Assembly: GCF_009930795.1 (NCBI RefSeq)
Contig: NZ_CP017146.1
Location: 3,162,001-3,226,000, forward strand
Length of the DNA: 64,000 nucleotides
Direction: 5' to 3'
Source: Marisediminicola antarctica
GTDB lineage: Bacteria; Actinomycetota; Actinomycetes; Actinomycetales; Microbacteriaceae
This document shows positions 49,657-58,658 of this stretch, piece by piece (the stretch's first letter is position 1; the number at the start of each line of letters is the position of its first letter). The notes under the pieces were generated by a model. It worked only from the letters and a program-made list of their open reading frames with translations. It was not told where the DNA came from and ran no database searches. A program made the translations under genes and the position numbers.

Positions 49657-51555
49657 ATGCCCGAGCAGACGAAACAATCGATAGTCAACCGCTGGGTATT
49701 CTGGCCCGCCGCCGCGATCGTGACCGTGTTCGTCACGTTTGCCCTGGTTGCGCCCGGTGCCGCCGAGACGATGTTCGGGGCGATTCAGTCCGGCATCGTC
49801 AACACGTTCAACTGGTACTACGTCTTGATCTCGGCGTTCTTTGTGGCATTCAGCCTGTTTCTCGGTTTCAGCCGATTCGGCGATATCAAGCTCGGCCGGG
49901 ACGACGACAAGCCCGAGTTCTCACTGCCGGCCTGGTTTTCGCTGCTCTTCGCAGCGGGCATGGGCATCGGTCTCGTGTTCTATGGGGTCAGCGAGCCGCT
50001 CAGCCACTTCGCGAACCCGCGACCGGGAGTGAGCGGCACGCCCTCCCAAATCGCCCAGCAGGCGCTGAGTCAGACCTACCTGCACTGGGGTGTGCACGCG
50101 TGGTCGATTTATGTGATCGTCGGGCTCGCGCTGGCCTACGCCATCCACCGCCGAAAGCGCCCCATCTCGATTCGCTGGGCGCTAGAGCCTCTGCTCGGCA
50201 AACGGGTGCAGGGCGGCTTGGGCAACACGATCGACGTGGTCGCCCTCGTGGGCACCCTGTTCGGCGTCGCGACATCGCTGGGCCTGGGTGTGCTGCAGAT
50301 CAGCGCTGGCCTCGACGCCGCGAACCTGGTGGAGCCGGGTCAGGGCTCTCAGGTGATGATCATCGTGATTATCTCGTTCTTCGTGCTGCTCTCCGTGCTC
50401 TCCGGAGTGACAAAAGGCATGAAGTGGCTCTCGAGCATCAACCTCGCTCTCGCTGGCCTGCTCGTGTTGTACCTGATCGCCTTCGGGCCGACGACCTTCC
50501 TGTTGCGCGAGTTCGTGCAGTCCATCGGTGCCTACATTCAGAACTTCGTGAGCCTCTCCTTCAACGTGAATGCGTTCACCGGGGAGGCCGGTGAATCGTG
50601 GCAGGCATCCTGGACTTCGTTCTACTGGGGCTGGTGGATCTCGTGGGCCCCGTTCGTGGGCATCTTCATCGCGCGCATCTCGAAGGGGCGAACTGTTCGC
50701 CAGTTCGTAGCGGGCGTGATCCTCGTGCCGACGCTGATCGGCATCCTGTGGTTCAGCGTGCTCGGTGGAACGGCGCTGGCCCTCGAGCTGAGCGGCGAGG
50801 GCAGCCTCGTCGCTTCTGACGGGAGCATCGACGTTGCGGGGGCTCTGTTCGAGATGCTCGCCTACATTCCGGGCACGCCGGTACTCACGATCGGCGTGAT
50901 CCTGCTCATCACGATCTTCTTCGTCACCTCGTCGGATTCCGGCGCACTCGTCATGGGCATGATCGCGACGGGCGGCCAGATCAACCCGAAGAAGCGCGTG
51001 CGCACGTTCTTCACGCTCATCACCGCGGCGCTCGCAATCTCCCTGCTGCTCTCGGGCGGCCTGCTGGCCTTGCAGACTGCGGCCATCATCATCGCGCTCC
51101 CCTTCAGCGTGGTGATGCTCCTCATCTGCTGGTCGACCTTCATCGCGTTCAGTCGCGAGCGCAGCGCCTACGACCGTGCGCGTCGGGCGCAGCTCGTCGA
51201 CCACATCGGCGACTTCTACGGCCTTGAGGTAGAGGATCAGTCCGATCGAGGCATCCTCGACGCGACGCCGCGCTGGGCGCGGATGCTGCACCGCCTCGGC
51301 TTCCCGAAGCCGTCCCCGTACCCGTCCCCGGCAGTGGATGCGGCACCGACCGCTGATACGGCAGCCGACGGCCTCCACGGAGACTCCGGTCTGCCCCCGC
51401 ACGCCTCAGAACGCGCGTTGCTTGCGGAGGGCGGAGAGCCGGACGGCGTATCCACCGACGATGTCGACGAGGTCGTCGACCGCGACCCTCTCTCCTCGCA
51501 GGATGTGCAGGAGGTGCCAGGGCGTGGCGGTCCGGTGGGCGGTGGCCCGGCCTAG
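49657..51555 (+). CDS. BCCT family betaine/choline/carnitine-type transporter
   Basis: Sodium- or proton-coupled uptake of a quaternary-ammonium or related osmolyte. The 632-residue protein has twelve helices, the glycine-rich GMGIGLVFYGVSEPLSHF and the signature SFYWGWWISWAPFVGIFIARISKG with the Trp-box aromatic residues that hold the trimethylammonium group. The C-terminal ~110 residues are a cytoplasmic Pro/Asp/Gly-rich tail. The ATG at 49657 abuts GAGGGG; upstream in-frame sequence is not protein-like. The gap 49451-49656 holds the divergent promoters. Confidence 0.92.
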   Translation: MPEQTKQSIVNRWVFWPAAAIVTVFVTFALVAPGAAETMFGAIQSGIVNTFNWYYVLISAFFVAFSLFLGFSRFGDIKLGRDDDKPEFSLPAWFSLLFAAGMGIGLVFYGVSEPLSHFANPRPGVSGTPSQIAQQALSQTYLHWGVHAWSIYVIVGLALAYAIHRRKRPISIRWALEPLLGKRVQGGLGNTIDVVALVGTLFGVATSLGLGVLQISAGLDAANLVEPGQGSQVMIIVIISFFVLLSVLSGVTKGMKWLSSINLALAGLLVLYLIAFGPTTFLLREFVQSIGAYIQNFVSLSFNVNAFTGEAGESWQASWTSFYWGWWISWAPFVGIFIARISKGRTVRQFVAGVILVPTLIGILWFSVLGGTALALELSGEGSLVASDGSIDVAGALFEMLAYIPGTPVLTIGVILLITIFFVTSSDSGALVMGMIATGGQINPKKRVRTFFTLITAALAISLLLSGGLLALQTAAIIIALPFSVVMLLICWSTFIAFSRERSAYDRARRAQLVDHIGDFYGLEVEDQSDRGILDATPRWARMLHRLGFPKPSPYPSPAVDAAPTADTAADGLHGDSGLPPHASERALLAEGGEPDGVSTDDVDEVVDRDPLSSQDVQEVPGRGGPVGGGPA

Positions 51556-51621
51556 CGATCCCGTTCGGGCCGCTCCGCCAGCCTGACGCGGCAGGAGTGC
51601 CTGCGGCTGCGGTTGGCGGCT

Positions 51622-52854
51622 TTAGTCGAAGAATGCCGCCCTCGGCAGCACCTGCTTCTCCCTGAGCTTCTGCTTGTCGGCAGCCGACAGACGCGCGGCG
51701 TCCGCTGCATCGTCCCAGTTGTCCTCGATGCTCGCCACGAGCTGGTCGACGACATCACGGGCTGCTGAGCCCGACAGTCCATAGGTCTCGGATTCGGCGA
51801 CCAGCGCGGCGAAGTTCGATTTCTTCTCGCCCGGCGCCCCACCCTGGTCCCGCCCGTAAGCCATCGCCTGACGGAAGCTATCTCCCGAGCGCTGGCCGGG
51901 TGTGAGGTCGTAAGCCGGTGTCAGCGTCAGTGTCTGGCCGTTCCAGAATGCTGCGTGGTTGCGGGCGTGGTCGTCGTTGTTGCTAATGGCAATGTTCATG
52001 GCGATGCGTCGGAACAGTTCCGGGCCGGGCTGCGCGGGATCAGCGGCGTACTGTCGCAGCACGTCGAGAATCTGCGGGTACGACACGTATCGCGCGTACA
52101 TCTGATCGGTCGTCGACATTGTGAGACCGGAAACAACGTGACGGCGGGTCCCTCCGTCTCGATCGAAACGGCGGACGAGGAGCACCTCTTTGCCGAGCGA
52201 GGAAACGACTCGGCTCTCCGGCACATCCATACCTGCGCGGCGAGCGAGCTCAAGCATCGCCCCCTCCGCGTTGACGGCAGCGAATACCCGGTCATCCGAC
52301 GAAGCAAACTTTGCGAGCCATTCGCTCCCATCGGGGCCCGTCAACGTGGCCTTCGGTCGGGCACCGCCCAGACTGGTCCCATGGAGCAGGGCCGCGTCGA
52401 GGCCTGCCGAGAGTTCGCGGCCTTCGTCGAGAATGATGGCTGCGCTGTGCAGCTCGTCGAGAGTCGCCGAGTCGTCTCGGGCTGCGTACGCATCGCGGCT
52501 GCGCTGGAAATCAAGCGCGCCGAAGCGGTTTGAGCCCGAGCTCAGCATGTAGTCGACCTCGCTGAGCGAGTTGGGCGCGGCATCGCGCCGACGTTCGATG
52601 ACACCGCGACCCCAGCGGTCTGGGCTACCGTCCCGGAGTGCACCAGCGATGTTCAGGCCATCGCCGGGCTCGTGCCTCCCTGCCTTGAGCGGTAGCTCAG
52701 GCGTGTAAAGGCTGATGCGGTCGGGTCGTGCCAGATAGCTCTGCCCGTACGTGAAAGAGACCAGCGAGCCCTCTTGGGTGACCGCCCCGACGACGACGGG
52801 CTCTGTTGCCCCCGGTAGCCATATCCAGACGAAGAGTCGCTCAGAAGTCGTCAT
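51622..52854 (-). CDS. hipA: HipA family serine/threonine kinase toxin
   Basis: Type II toxin kinase of 410 residues; E. coli HipA phosphorylates glutamyl-tRNA synthetase and induces dormancy. The N-terminal subdomain has FTYGQSYLA and GALRDGSPDRWGRGVIERR. The kinase core shows GGARPKATLTGPDG..WLAKF (ATP-binding Lys), the catalytic-loop NNDDHARNHAAFW, and AYDLTPG, the metal-binding Asp. The ATG at 52854 lies inside the end of the antitoxin gene (14-bp overlap), so the pair is coupled. Downstream, 51556-51621 shows nothing recognisable. Confidence 0.9.
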   Translation of the reverse strand: MTTSERLFVWIWLPGATEPVVVGAVTQEGSLVSFTYGQSYLARPDRISLYTPELPLKAGRHEPGDGLNIAGALRDGSPDRWGRGVIERRRDAAPNSLSEVDYMLSSGSNRFGALDFQRSRDAYAARDDSATLDELHSAAIILDEGRELSAGLDAALLHGTSLGGARPKATLTGPDGSEWLAKFASSDDRVFAAVNAEGAMLELARRAGMDVPESRVVSSLGKEVLLVRRFDRDGGTRRHVVSGLTMSTTDQMYARYVSYPQILDVLRQYAADPAQPGPELFRRIAMNIAISNNDDHARNHAAFWNGQTLTLTPAYDLTPGQRSGDSFRQAMAYGRDQGGAPGEKKSNFAALVAESETYGLSGSAARDVVDQLVASIEDNWDDAADAARLSAADKQKLREKQVLPRAAFFD

Positions 52855-53182
52855 CGACAGCTCCCTGCTTTGGGCGGTAGACCCGACTGGGGATGAGCGC
52901 GAGCATCTCCTCCCCGCGCTGGCGGCGGATAGCGAGTTCCGAGCGGTCCTCGATGCCGAAGATTGGCACGCCGACAAGGTCGGCGAGGTCCATCATGGTG
53001 CCGACGGCAGTGCCTCGGCCTCCCGCCTCGGCTGCCAGCACCGTCTGCTCAGATACGTTAGCCCGGCCAGCCAGTTCCTTTGCAGTCCATCCGCGGTCGG
53101 CCCGGGCCAGACGAATGAGCTGTCCCCAAACAGTGAGCGCGTCTTGGACATGCGGCCGCAGCGGCACGCTACGTTTGGTCAT
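52841..53182 (-). CDS. hipB: HipB-like XRE antitoxin
   Basis: 113-residue DNA-binding antitoxin with a helix-turn-helix at ~18-75 (GQLIRLARADRGWTAKELAGRANVSEQTVLAAEAG). The C-terminal ~35 residues (EMLALIPSRVYRPKQGAVDDDF) would contact HipA. HipB proteins repress their own promoter; a perfect 20-bp inverted repeat lies 35 bp upstream (53217-53236). Confidence 0.85.
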   Translation of the reverse strand: MTKRSVPLRPHVQDALTVWGQLIRLARADRGWTAKELAGRANVSEQTVLAAEAGGRGTAVGTMMDLADLVGVPIFGIEDRSELAIRRQRGEEMLALIPSRVYRPKQGAVDDDF

Positions 53183-53216
53183 CGCAACCCCGATATACTT
53201 GGTCTAGCCCAATGCT

Positions 53217-53236
53217 AGATATGTTTTATCATATCT
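53217..53236. promoter_or_regulatory. Inverted repeat, probable hipBA operator
   Basis: AGATATG-TTTTAT-CATATCT, perfect 7-bp arms in an unusually AT-rich patch, in the hipBA promoter region. It is the expected autoregulatory site for the antitoxin. Confidence 0.65.
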
Positions 53237-53266
53237 GTTCAATGCGCGGCGGGTCGCGGTTTTCGG

Positions 53267-53288
53267 GGCGCTGCGTCGGCGCAGCGCC
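53267..53288. terminator. GC-rich hairpin between tRNA-Gln and hipBA
   Basis: Perfect 9-bp arms (GGCGCTGCG/CGCAGCGCC) around TCGG. It lies ~90 bp beyond the tRNA-Gln 3' end and could stop its transcription before hipBA, but no U-run follows. Confidence 0.35.
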
Positions 53289-53377
53289 GTGAAGGCTGGT
53301 GCGAGCGCCCTGATGTCAGCGCCAGCCGAGGATGCCAGCTACTTCGGCCAGATCAGCGGCCAAAAGGGCGAAAAGTG

Positions 53378-53449
53378 CTGGGGTGCCTGGACTCGAACCA
53401 AGAACAAAAGAATCAGAATCTTCCGTGTTGCCAATTACACCACACCCCA
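53378..53449 (-). tRNA. tRNA-Gln (CTG anticodon)
   Basis: A 72-nt cloverleaf on the minus strand without CCA. It has the U1-A72 pair and G73 typical of tRNA-Gln, acceptor TGGGGTG/CACCCCA, anticodon loop TTCTGAT and T-arm GGTTCGAGTCC. Confidence 0.95.
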
Positions 53450-53531
53450 CAGGGCCCTGCCGAAGCCGGGCCGACTCCCTACTTTAGCCTACGCGGGGAG
53501 CTACTTCGAACTCGACCGTGCATCCACACGC

Positions 53532-54494
53532 TCAGCCCGTCACGGTGACGGCCGGTCTCACCGAGAGCAGGTCCCGGTTGAGCGCCGAGGCGACCCTCGC
53601 CCCCTGGCCCGCCGCGACGATGAGCTGGCGTGGCCCGGGCGAGGCCGAGTCGCCGGCGGCGTAGACGCCGGTCAGGGACGTGCGCCCCTCGGCATCCACG
53701 GCAAGATAGCCGTCGCCTGCCCGAACAAGGCCGAGGCTCTCGAGGTAGCCGAGCCGGGGTTCGTAGATGGGCCGCACGAAGGCGGCGTCGCGGGCGACGG
53801 TCTCGCCGTCGTCGAGCAGGATGCCGGTGAGCCCGGTACGGTCGCCGACGACATCGACGACCGTACGACGGTCGACCCGGATGCCGCGCGCGGCGAGCTC
53901 CGACTCCTCGTCGTCGGTGACGCCTCCGGTGGCGCCGGCGAAGACGATGACGTCGCTGCTCCACTGGGAGGCGAGGATCGCCCGCTCGGCGAGGTCATCG
54001 GTGTCGCCGAGGATGGCAATGGCCTTGTCGCGCTCCTCGTACCCGTCGCACTCGATGCAGCTGTGGATGCTGGTGCCGTAGAACGCCCGCAGCGTAGGCA
54101 GCGCCGGCATGAGTTCGCTGACGCCCGTCGCGATCACGATGGTGCGGGCGCGGAACTCGGTTGTGGTGAAGCCCGGTCCCTTCGTGGCGACGAGGAACCC
54201 CTCGTCGGTCTGCGCGACCGACGCCACCATCGTTTGGTGGTACTCGTAGTTCGGGTACTCCTTCAGCTCCTCGCGCGCGAGGCCGCGCAGCTCGAGCGGC
54301 GAGACGCCGTCGCGCGTGATGAAGCCGTGGGAGTGGAAGGTCGCGGCGTTGCGGGGCCGGTTGCCGTCGAGCACAATCGTGCGGCGACGCGCGCGCACGA
54401 GGTTCAGCGCCGCGCTGAGACCGCCGGGGCCCGCGCCAATCACGGCGACGTCGTACAGCCCATCGGTCGTCTCGGGCACGGTGTCGCGGGTCAT
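53532..54494 (-). CDS. Thioredoxin-reductase-like FAD oxidoreductase with degenerate NADPH site
   Basis: Flavoprotein of 320 residues with the FAD motif [13 protein letters not shown] (20-32), an ATG motif (IATGVSE), a redox-active Cys146-x-x-Cys149 (HSCIECDGY) and the C-terminal FAD contact [15 protein letters not shown]. In ordinary thioredoxin reductase the CATCDG is followed by GGGxxAxEEA and HRRxxFRA; here the first reads [11 protein letters not shown] (162-172) and the second is absent. It may use another reductant or act as a disulfide oxidase. It overlaps the gltX stop by 4 bp. Confidence 0.85.
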   Translation of the reverse strand: MTRDTVPETTDGLYDVAVIGAGPGGLSAALNLVRARRRTIVLDGNRPRNAATFHSHGFITRDGVSPLELRGLAREELKEYPNYEYHQTMVASVAQTDEGFLVATKGPGFTTTEFRARTIVIATGVSELMPALPTLRAFYGTSIHSCIECDGYEERDKAIAILGDTDDLAERAILASQWSSDVIVFAGATGGVTDDEESELAARGIRVDRRTVVDVVGDRTGLTGILLDDGETVARDAAFVRPIYEPRLGYLESLGLVRAGDGYLAVDAEGRTSLTGVYAAGDSASPGPRQLIVAAGQGARVASALNRDLLSVRPAVTVTG

Positions 54495-55966
54495 AGGGTC
54501 GCCGCGAGCCTCTCGATGCGGGCGATCGTCGACGCCTTGCCGAGCAGCTCCATCGACTCGAACAGCGGCGGGCTGATCCGGCGACCCGAGATCGCCGAGC
54601 GCACCGGCCCGAAGGCGATTCGTGGCTTGAGGCCGAGGCCGTCGATCAGGGCGGTGCGCAGGGCATCCTCCGTCGTCTCCGTCGTCCAGTCCTCGAGCGC
54701 GCTCAGCGCGGCGAGCGCGGCGTCGAGGGTGGGGCGGGCGTCCGCCTTGGGTAGCGCGTCGGCATCCCAGGCGATCTCGTCATCTGCGGTGAACAGGAAG
54801 GCAAGCAGCCCCGGCGCCTCGCCGAGCAGCTGCATGCGCTCCTGCACGAGCGGGGCGGCGGCGCGAAGCATCGGCTCGTCCTCCGGCAGCGAGACGAGCT
54901 CACCGAGGTAGGGGGCGAGGCGCCGAGCGAACTCGTCGACCGGCAGCATCCGAATGTGGTCGCCGTTGATCGACTCGGCCTTCTTGAGGTCGAATCGGGC
55001 CGGGTTCGGGTTCACATCGGTGACGTCGAATGCCGCGATCATCTCCTCGGTCGTGAACACGTCGCGGTCGTGGGTGAGCGACCAGCCGAGCAGCGAGAGG
55101 TAGTTGAGCAGCCCCTCGGGCAGGAAGCCGCGGTCTCGGTGCAGGAACAGGTTCGACTCCGGGTCGCGCTTGCTGAGCTTCTTGTTGCCCTCCCCCATCA
55201 CGTAGGGCAGGTGTCCGAAGCGCGGGATCGCCGTGGCCACGCCGATCTCGATGAGCGCGTGGTACAGCGCGATCTGCCGCGGTGTGGACGAGAGCAGGTC
55301 CTCGCCGCGCAGCACGTGGGTGATGCCCATGAGCGCGTCGTCGACCGGGTTCACGAACGTGTAGAGCGGGGCGCCATTGGGGCGGACGACGACGAAGTCG
55401 GTGAAGCTGCCGACCGGGAACGTGATCGGGCCGCGCACGAGGTCGTCGAACGACAGCTCGGTGTCGGGCACGCGCAGCCGGAGCGCGGGAACGCGGCCCT
55501 CCTCCAAGTGGGCGGCGCGCTGCTCGTCGGTCAGGTCGCGCTCGAAGTTGTCGTACCCCTGCTTGGGGTCGCGGCCGGCGGCGATGTTGCGCGCCTCGAT
55601 CTCCTCGCCCGTCGCGAAGCTCTCGTAGAGGTGCCCGCTCGCGCGCAGCTGCTCGATGATGTCGCGGTAGATGCCCGTGCGCAGCGACTGCCGGTAGGGG
55701 CCGTGCGGACCGCCGACGTCGACGCCCTCGTCCCAGTCGAGCGCGAGCCAGCTCATCGCCTCGAGCAGCTGCCCGTAGCTCTCCTCGCTGTCGCGCGCGG
55801 CATCCGTGTCCTCGATGCGGAAGATCAGCTTGCCGCCGGTGTGGCGCGCGTAGGCCCAGTTGAACAGGGCCGTGCGGATGAGCCCGACGTGCGGGGTTCC
55901 GGTCGGCGACGGGCAGAAGCGCACGCGAACGTCGCTACCGGATGCGGAGGTGAAGGAAGCAGGCAT
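54491..55966 (-). CDS. gltX: Glutamate--tRNA ligase
   Basis: Charges tRNA-Glu, and in organisms with GatCAB also mischarges tRNA-Gln. The 491-residue class I synthetase has the HIGH-type motif [11 protein letters not shown] (~20-30), [33 protein letters not shown] with the KMSKS-type KLSKR, and a C-terminal anticodon-binding helical domain. The ATG at 55966 has GGGAG 6 bp upstream. A longer in-frame reading runs over the YeiH gene and is false. tRNA-Gln is just downstream. Confidence 0.96.
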   Translation of the reverse strand: MPASFTSASGSDVRVRFCPSPTGTPHVGLIRTALFNWAYARHTGGKLIFRIEDTDAARDSEESYGQLLEAMSWLALDWDEGVDVGGPHGPYRQSLRTGIYRDIIEQLRASGHLYESFATGEEIEARNIAAGRDPKQGYDNFERDLTDEQRAAHLEEGRVPALRLRVPDTELSFDDLVRGPITFPVGSFTDFVVVRPNGAPLYTFVNPVDDALMGITHVLRGEDLLSSTPRQIALYHALIEIGVATAIPRFGHLPYVMGEGNKKLSKRDPESNLFLHRDRGFLPEGLLNYLSLLGWSLTHDRDVFTTEEMIAAFDVTDVNPNPARFDLKKAESINGDHIRMLPVDEFARRLAPYLGELVSLPEDEPMLRAAAPLVQERMQLLGEAPGLLAFLFTADDEIAWDADALPKADARPTLDAALAALSALEDWTTETTEDALRTALIDGLGLKPRIAFGPVRSAISGRRISPPLFESMELLGKASTIARIERLAATL

Positions 55967-56015
55967 ATTACTCCCGATTCTATCGGCGTGCCGGGTGCCG
56001 CTGCTGGGCGCTGGG

Positions 56016-57107
56016 TCAGAGCCACACCGCTGCATAGGCGAGCACCGCGATGAGCAGCCAGGAGGAGAGCCCGACGATGAGTGCGCGCCAGCCGGTGCGG
56101 ACCAGGGAGCGGATGCGCACGCTCGTTCCGAGGGCGAACAGTGCGGCGGCGAGCAGCACCGTCTGCACGGCATCCGCGCCCGCGAGCATGGGCTCCGGCA
56201 GGGACACGACGGAGTTCAGCAGCACCGCGGCGAGGAAGCCGAGCACGAACAGCGGGATCACGGGGATGCGTGCGGCGGGCTGTGCGCGGTCGTCCGAATT
56301 CGCCGCGGGGGTGGCTCCCGGAGCGGTGCCGGGGGTGGATGCTGCGGCGGCCTGGGCGGATGCTCGGGCGGATGCTGCGGAGGCCGCCTCCCGGCGGCGC
56401 ACGGCCACCGAGGCGACCGTCACCATCGGCGCGAGCATCAGCACGCGGGTGAGCTTGACCACGACGGCGATCGCGAGCGCCGCGGATCCGGCCGTCTGCG
56501 CGGTGGCGACGACCTGCCCAACGTCGTGCACGCTCGCTCCGACCCAGTGCCCGAAGTCGGCGTTGGACAGTCCGAGAGGCGCCTGCAGCGCCGGGAGCAC
56601 GGCGATCGCGAGGGTTCCGCAAAGGGTGACGAGGGCGACCGGTGTGGCCTGCTCCTCCGGCTTGCTGCGGGTCGCCGCGCTCATCGCCCCGATCGCGGAG
56701 GCGCCGCAGATCGAGAAGCCGGCCGCGACCAGCAGCGGCTCACTGCCCGGCAGGCGCATCAGGATGCCGAGAGCCCAGGTTCCGAAGAAGGTCACGATCA
56801 CGAGGGCGACGATCGCCAGGATCGCCACGGCTCCAAGCCCCGCGATGTCGCCGAGGCTGAGCTTCAGCCCGAGCAGCACGACGCCCGCGCGCATGAGCGT
56901 CTTGGCCGAGAAGCGGATTCCGGGCTTCAGCGCGTGGTCGAGCGCCGGGGCGAACCACGGCAGCTGCCCGACGACGATGCCGAGCACGACAGCCGCGGTG
57001 AGCATCGGCAGCCAGGGAAGCCCGAGGTGCAGCATCCACGCGACGAGCACAGCGGATGCCGCCGTCGCGAGCCCCGGCAGGAGGGCTCTCACTCCGGCGC
57101 CGGTCAC
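56016..57107 (-). CDS. YeiH family putative sulfate exporter
   Basis: Integral membrane protein of the UPF0324/YeiH family, proposed but not proven to export sulfate. It has ten or so helices and family stretches [44 protein letters not shown] and [17 protein letters not shown] ~45-residue Ala/Ser/Pro-rich hydrophilic loop ([19 protein letters not shown] and following) interrupts the second half. The start is uncertain: GTG codons at 57116, 57107 and 57092 are in frame; I use 57107. Anything further upstream is repeat DNA. Confidence 0.85.
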   Translation of the reverse strand: MTGAGVRALLPGLATAASAVLVAWMLHLGLPWLPMLTAAVVLGIVVGQLPWFAPALDHALKPGIRFSAKTLMRAGVVLLGLKLSLGDIAGLGAVAILAIVALVIVTFFGTWALGILMRLPGSEPLLVAAGFSICGASAIGAMSAATRSKPEEQATPVALVTLCGTLAIAVLPALQAPLGLSNADFGHWVGASVHDVGQVVATAQTAGSAALAIAVVVKLTRVLMLAPMVTVASVAVRRREAASAASARASAQAAAASTPGTAPGATPAANSDDRAQPAARIPVIPLFVLGFLAAVLLNSVVSLPEPMLAGADAVQTVLLAAALFALGTSVRIRSLVRTGWRALIVGLSSWLLIAVLAYAAVWL

Positions 57108-57153
57108 GCGAGCCACCCAGCCACCCGCATCACAGCATCCGCTCGCCCGCGCC

Positions 57154-57695
57154 GCCGAACACGTAACGCAGGAGATCCGGCGCCACGGGCCGACCGCGGA
57201 ACACGTAACGCAGGAGATCCGGCGCCACGCCGACCTGGGTGGCCGCGCGACACGGCGTGGCGCACCAACTCCTCGGTTACGTCGCCCAGCGACGAGACCG
57301 AGGCCGAGAGCGACACCGAGACCGCGACCGCGACCGCGGATGCCAGCGACCGCGGAACACGTAACGCAGGAGATCCGGCGCCACGCCGACCTGTGGGGCC
57401 GCGCGACACCGCGTGTCGCACCAACTCCTCGGTTACGTCGCGCCGCGACGAGGCCGAGAGCGACACCCGGACCGACGAAGCCGGGACCAGCACCGTAGAT
57501 GCCGGCAGGCACCCATCAGCCCGACAGACAGGCAGTCGAACGACAACATCCGCCCTCCCGCACCGCGTACGCAACGCACGAGATCCGCCACCCACGGCCG
57601 ACGACCGAACACGTAACGCAGGAGATCCGGCGCCACGCCGACCTGTGGGGCCGCGCAACACGGCGTGTCGCCGAAACTCCTCGGATACGTCGCCG
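57154..57695. repeat. Cluster of ~90-bp palindromic repeats (three full copies plus fragments)
   Basis: Full copies at about 57196-57286, 57351-57441 and 57606-57695; a left half at 57154-57187 and a worn half at ~57562-57598. Each opens with ACACGTAACGCAGGAGATCC and closes with a GAGGAGT-complement and GTTACGT. In copy 1 the sequence 57203-57282 folds as one hairpin: ACGTAAC/GTTACGT, AGGAG/CTCCT, then an 11-bp GCGCCACGCCG stem and a ~20-nt loop. Between copies is CGAGACCGAGGCCGAGAGCGAC-like simple sequence. The whole gap between yeiH and the FAH gene (57108-57740) is taken up by this; the open frames across it (RRGAGSPALR and WRRISCVTCSA repeats) are by-products. Confidence 0.9.
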
Positions 57696-57740
57696 AACAC
57701 GGATGGCCCCATCAGCGCGCCGCCGTCACGGGGCCGCGAC

Positions 57741-58508
57741 TCAGGCGCGGTTGCGCGCGGGATTCGACAGGGTGCCGATTCCCTCGATCGTGATGTCGAC
57801 AGTCTGGCCATCGACGAACCCACCAAGGCCCGCCGGGGTGCCCGTCATGATGATGTCGCCGGGCAGCAGCGTCCAGACATCCGAGCAGAACTCGATAATC
57901 TCAGGGATCTTGTGGATCATGTCAGAGGTCGTGCCGACCCGGCGCGGCTCGCCGTCGACGAACGTCGTGATGGCGAGGTTCTGCGCGTCGATGTCGGTCT
58001 CAATCCACGGACCGATCGGTGCGAAGGTGTCATAGCCCTTGGCCCTGGCCCACTGGCCGTCCGCAAACATCACGTCGCGCGCCGACACGTCGTTGCCGAT
58101 CGTGTAGCCGAAGATGTAGTCGGCGTAGTCGGCCGCCGCGATCTGTTTGCCGATCTTGCCGATCACGATGACGAGCTCGCCCTCGTGCACGATGCGCCCG
58201 TCGACCGGCGGGATGACGATCGTATCGCCGGGGCCGACGACCGCCGTGTTGGGCTTCAGAAAGATGAGGGGGTTCTTCGGCCCGACGTCGCCCATGTCGG
58301 CCTTGTGGTCGGCGTAGTTGAGGCCGACACAGATGACCTTCGACCGCGGGATGACGGGGGCGAGGAGCTTCACATCGGCGAGCGGGATGCGCTCGCCGGT
58401 CGTGTCGAAGCCGCTGAACATGGGGTCTCCGGCGAGGACTACAAGGTCGTCGTCGTCGACGATTCCGTAACGAGGATCTCCACCAGAGCTGAAACGCGCG
58501 ATTTTCAC
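57741..58508 (-). CDS. Fumarylacetoacetate hydrolase family protein
   Basis: Metal-dependent hydrolase/decarboxylase/isomerase fold acting on oxo-acids. It has VICVGLNYADHKADMG, the metal-binding EGELVIVIGK, GYTIGNDVSARD and the closing LLPGDIIMTGTPAGLG. The GTG at 58508 gives MKIARFSSGGD and 255 residues, the usual length of single-domain FAH proteins; there is no clear ribosome site, so it may be leaderless. Conserved in actinobacteria close to gltX; the true substrate is not known from sequence. Confidence 0.92.
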   Translation of the reverse strand: MKIARFSSGGDPRYGIVDDDDLVVLAGDPMFSGFDTTGERIPLADVKLLAPVIPRSKVICVGLNYADHKADMGDVGPKNPLIFLKPNTAVVGPGDTIVIPPVDGRIVHEGELVIVIGKIGKQIAAADYADYIFGYTIGNDVSARDVMFADGQWARAKGYDTFAPIGPWIETDIDAQNLAITTFVDGEPRRVGTTSDMIHKIPEIIEFCSDVWTLLPGDIIMTGTPAGLGGFVDGQTVDITIEGIGTLSNPARNRA

Positions 58509-58658
58509 GGTTTCGAGCCTAGCCCCGTTCGGACCGCCGGTTCCGCACCGCGTGCCGCGACCCGCGGTGTCTGCGCCCGCACGTAGCGTCGGCGTCCGCA
58601 CGACCGGGCGCAATTGTCACAAACGGGCGCTGACACCGTGCGGAGGGCGCCGCGACGC

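Noticed and set aside
51556-53377. hipBA on an integrated element with attachment sites at tRNA-Gln
   Set aside because: I searched for a second copy of the tRNA 3' end left of hipBA and saw none; no integrase is present.
57104-57826. A 240-codon minus-strand frame with repeated RRGAGSPALRV
   Set aside because: It is a translation of the palindromic repeat units and simple sequence between them; a second frame gives an equally repetitive WRRISCVTCSA, so neither is likely a protein.
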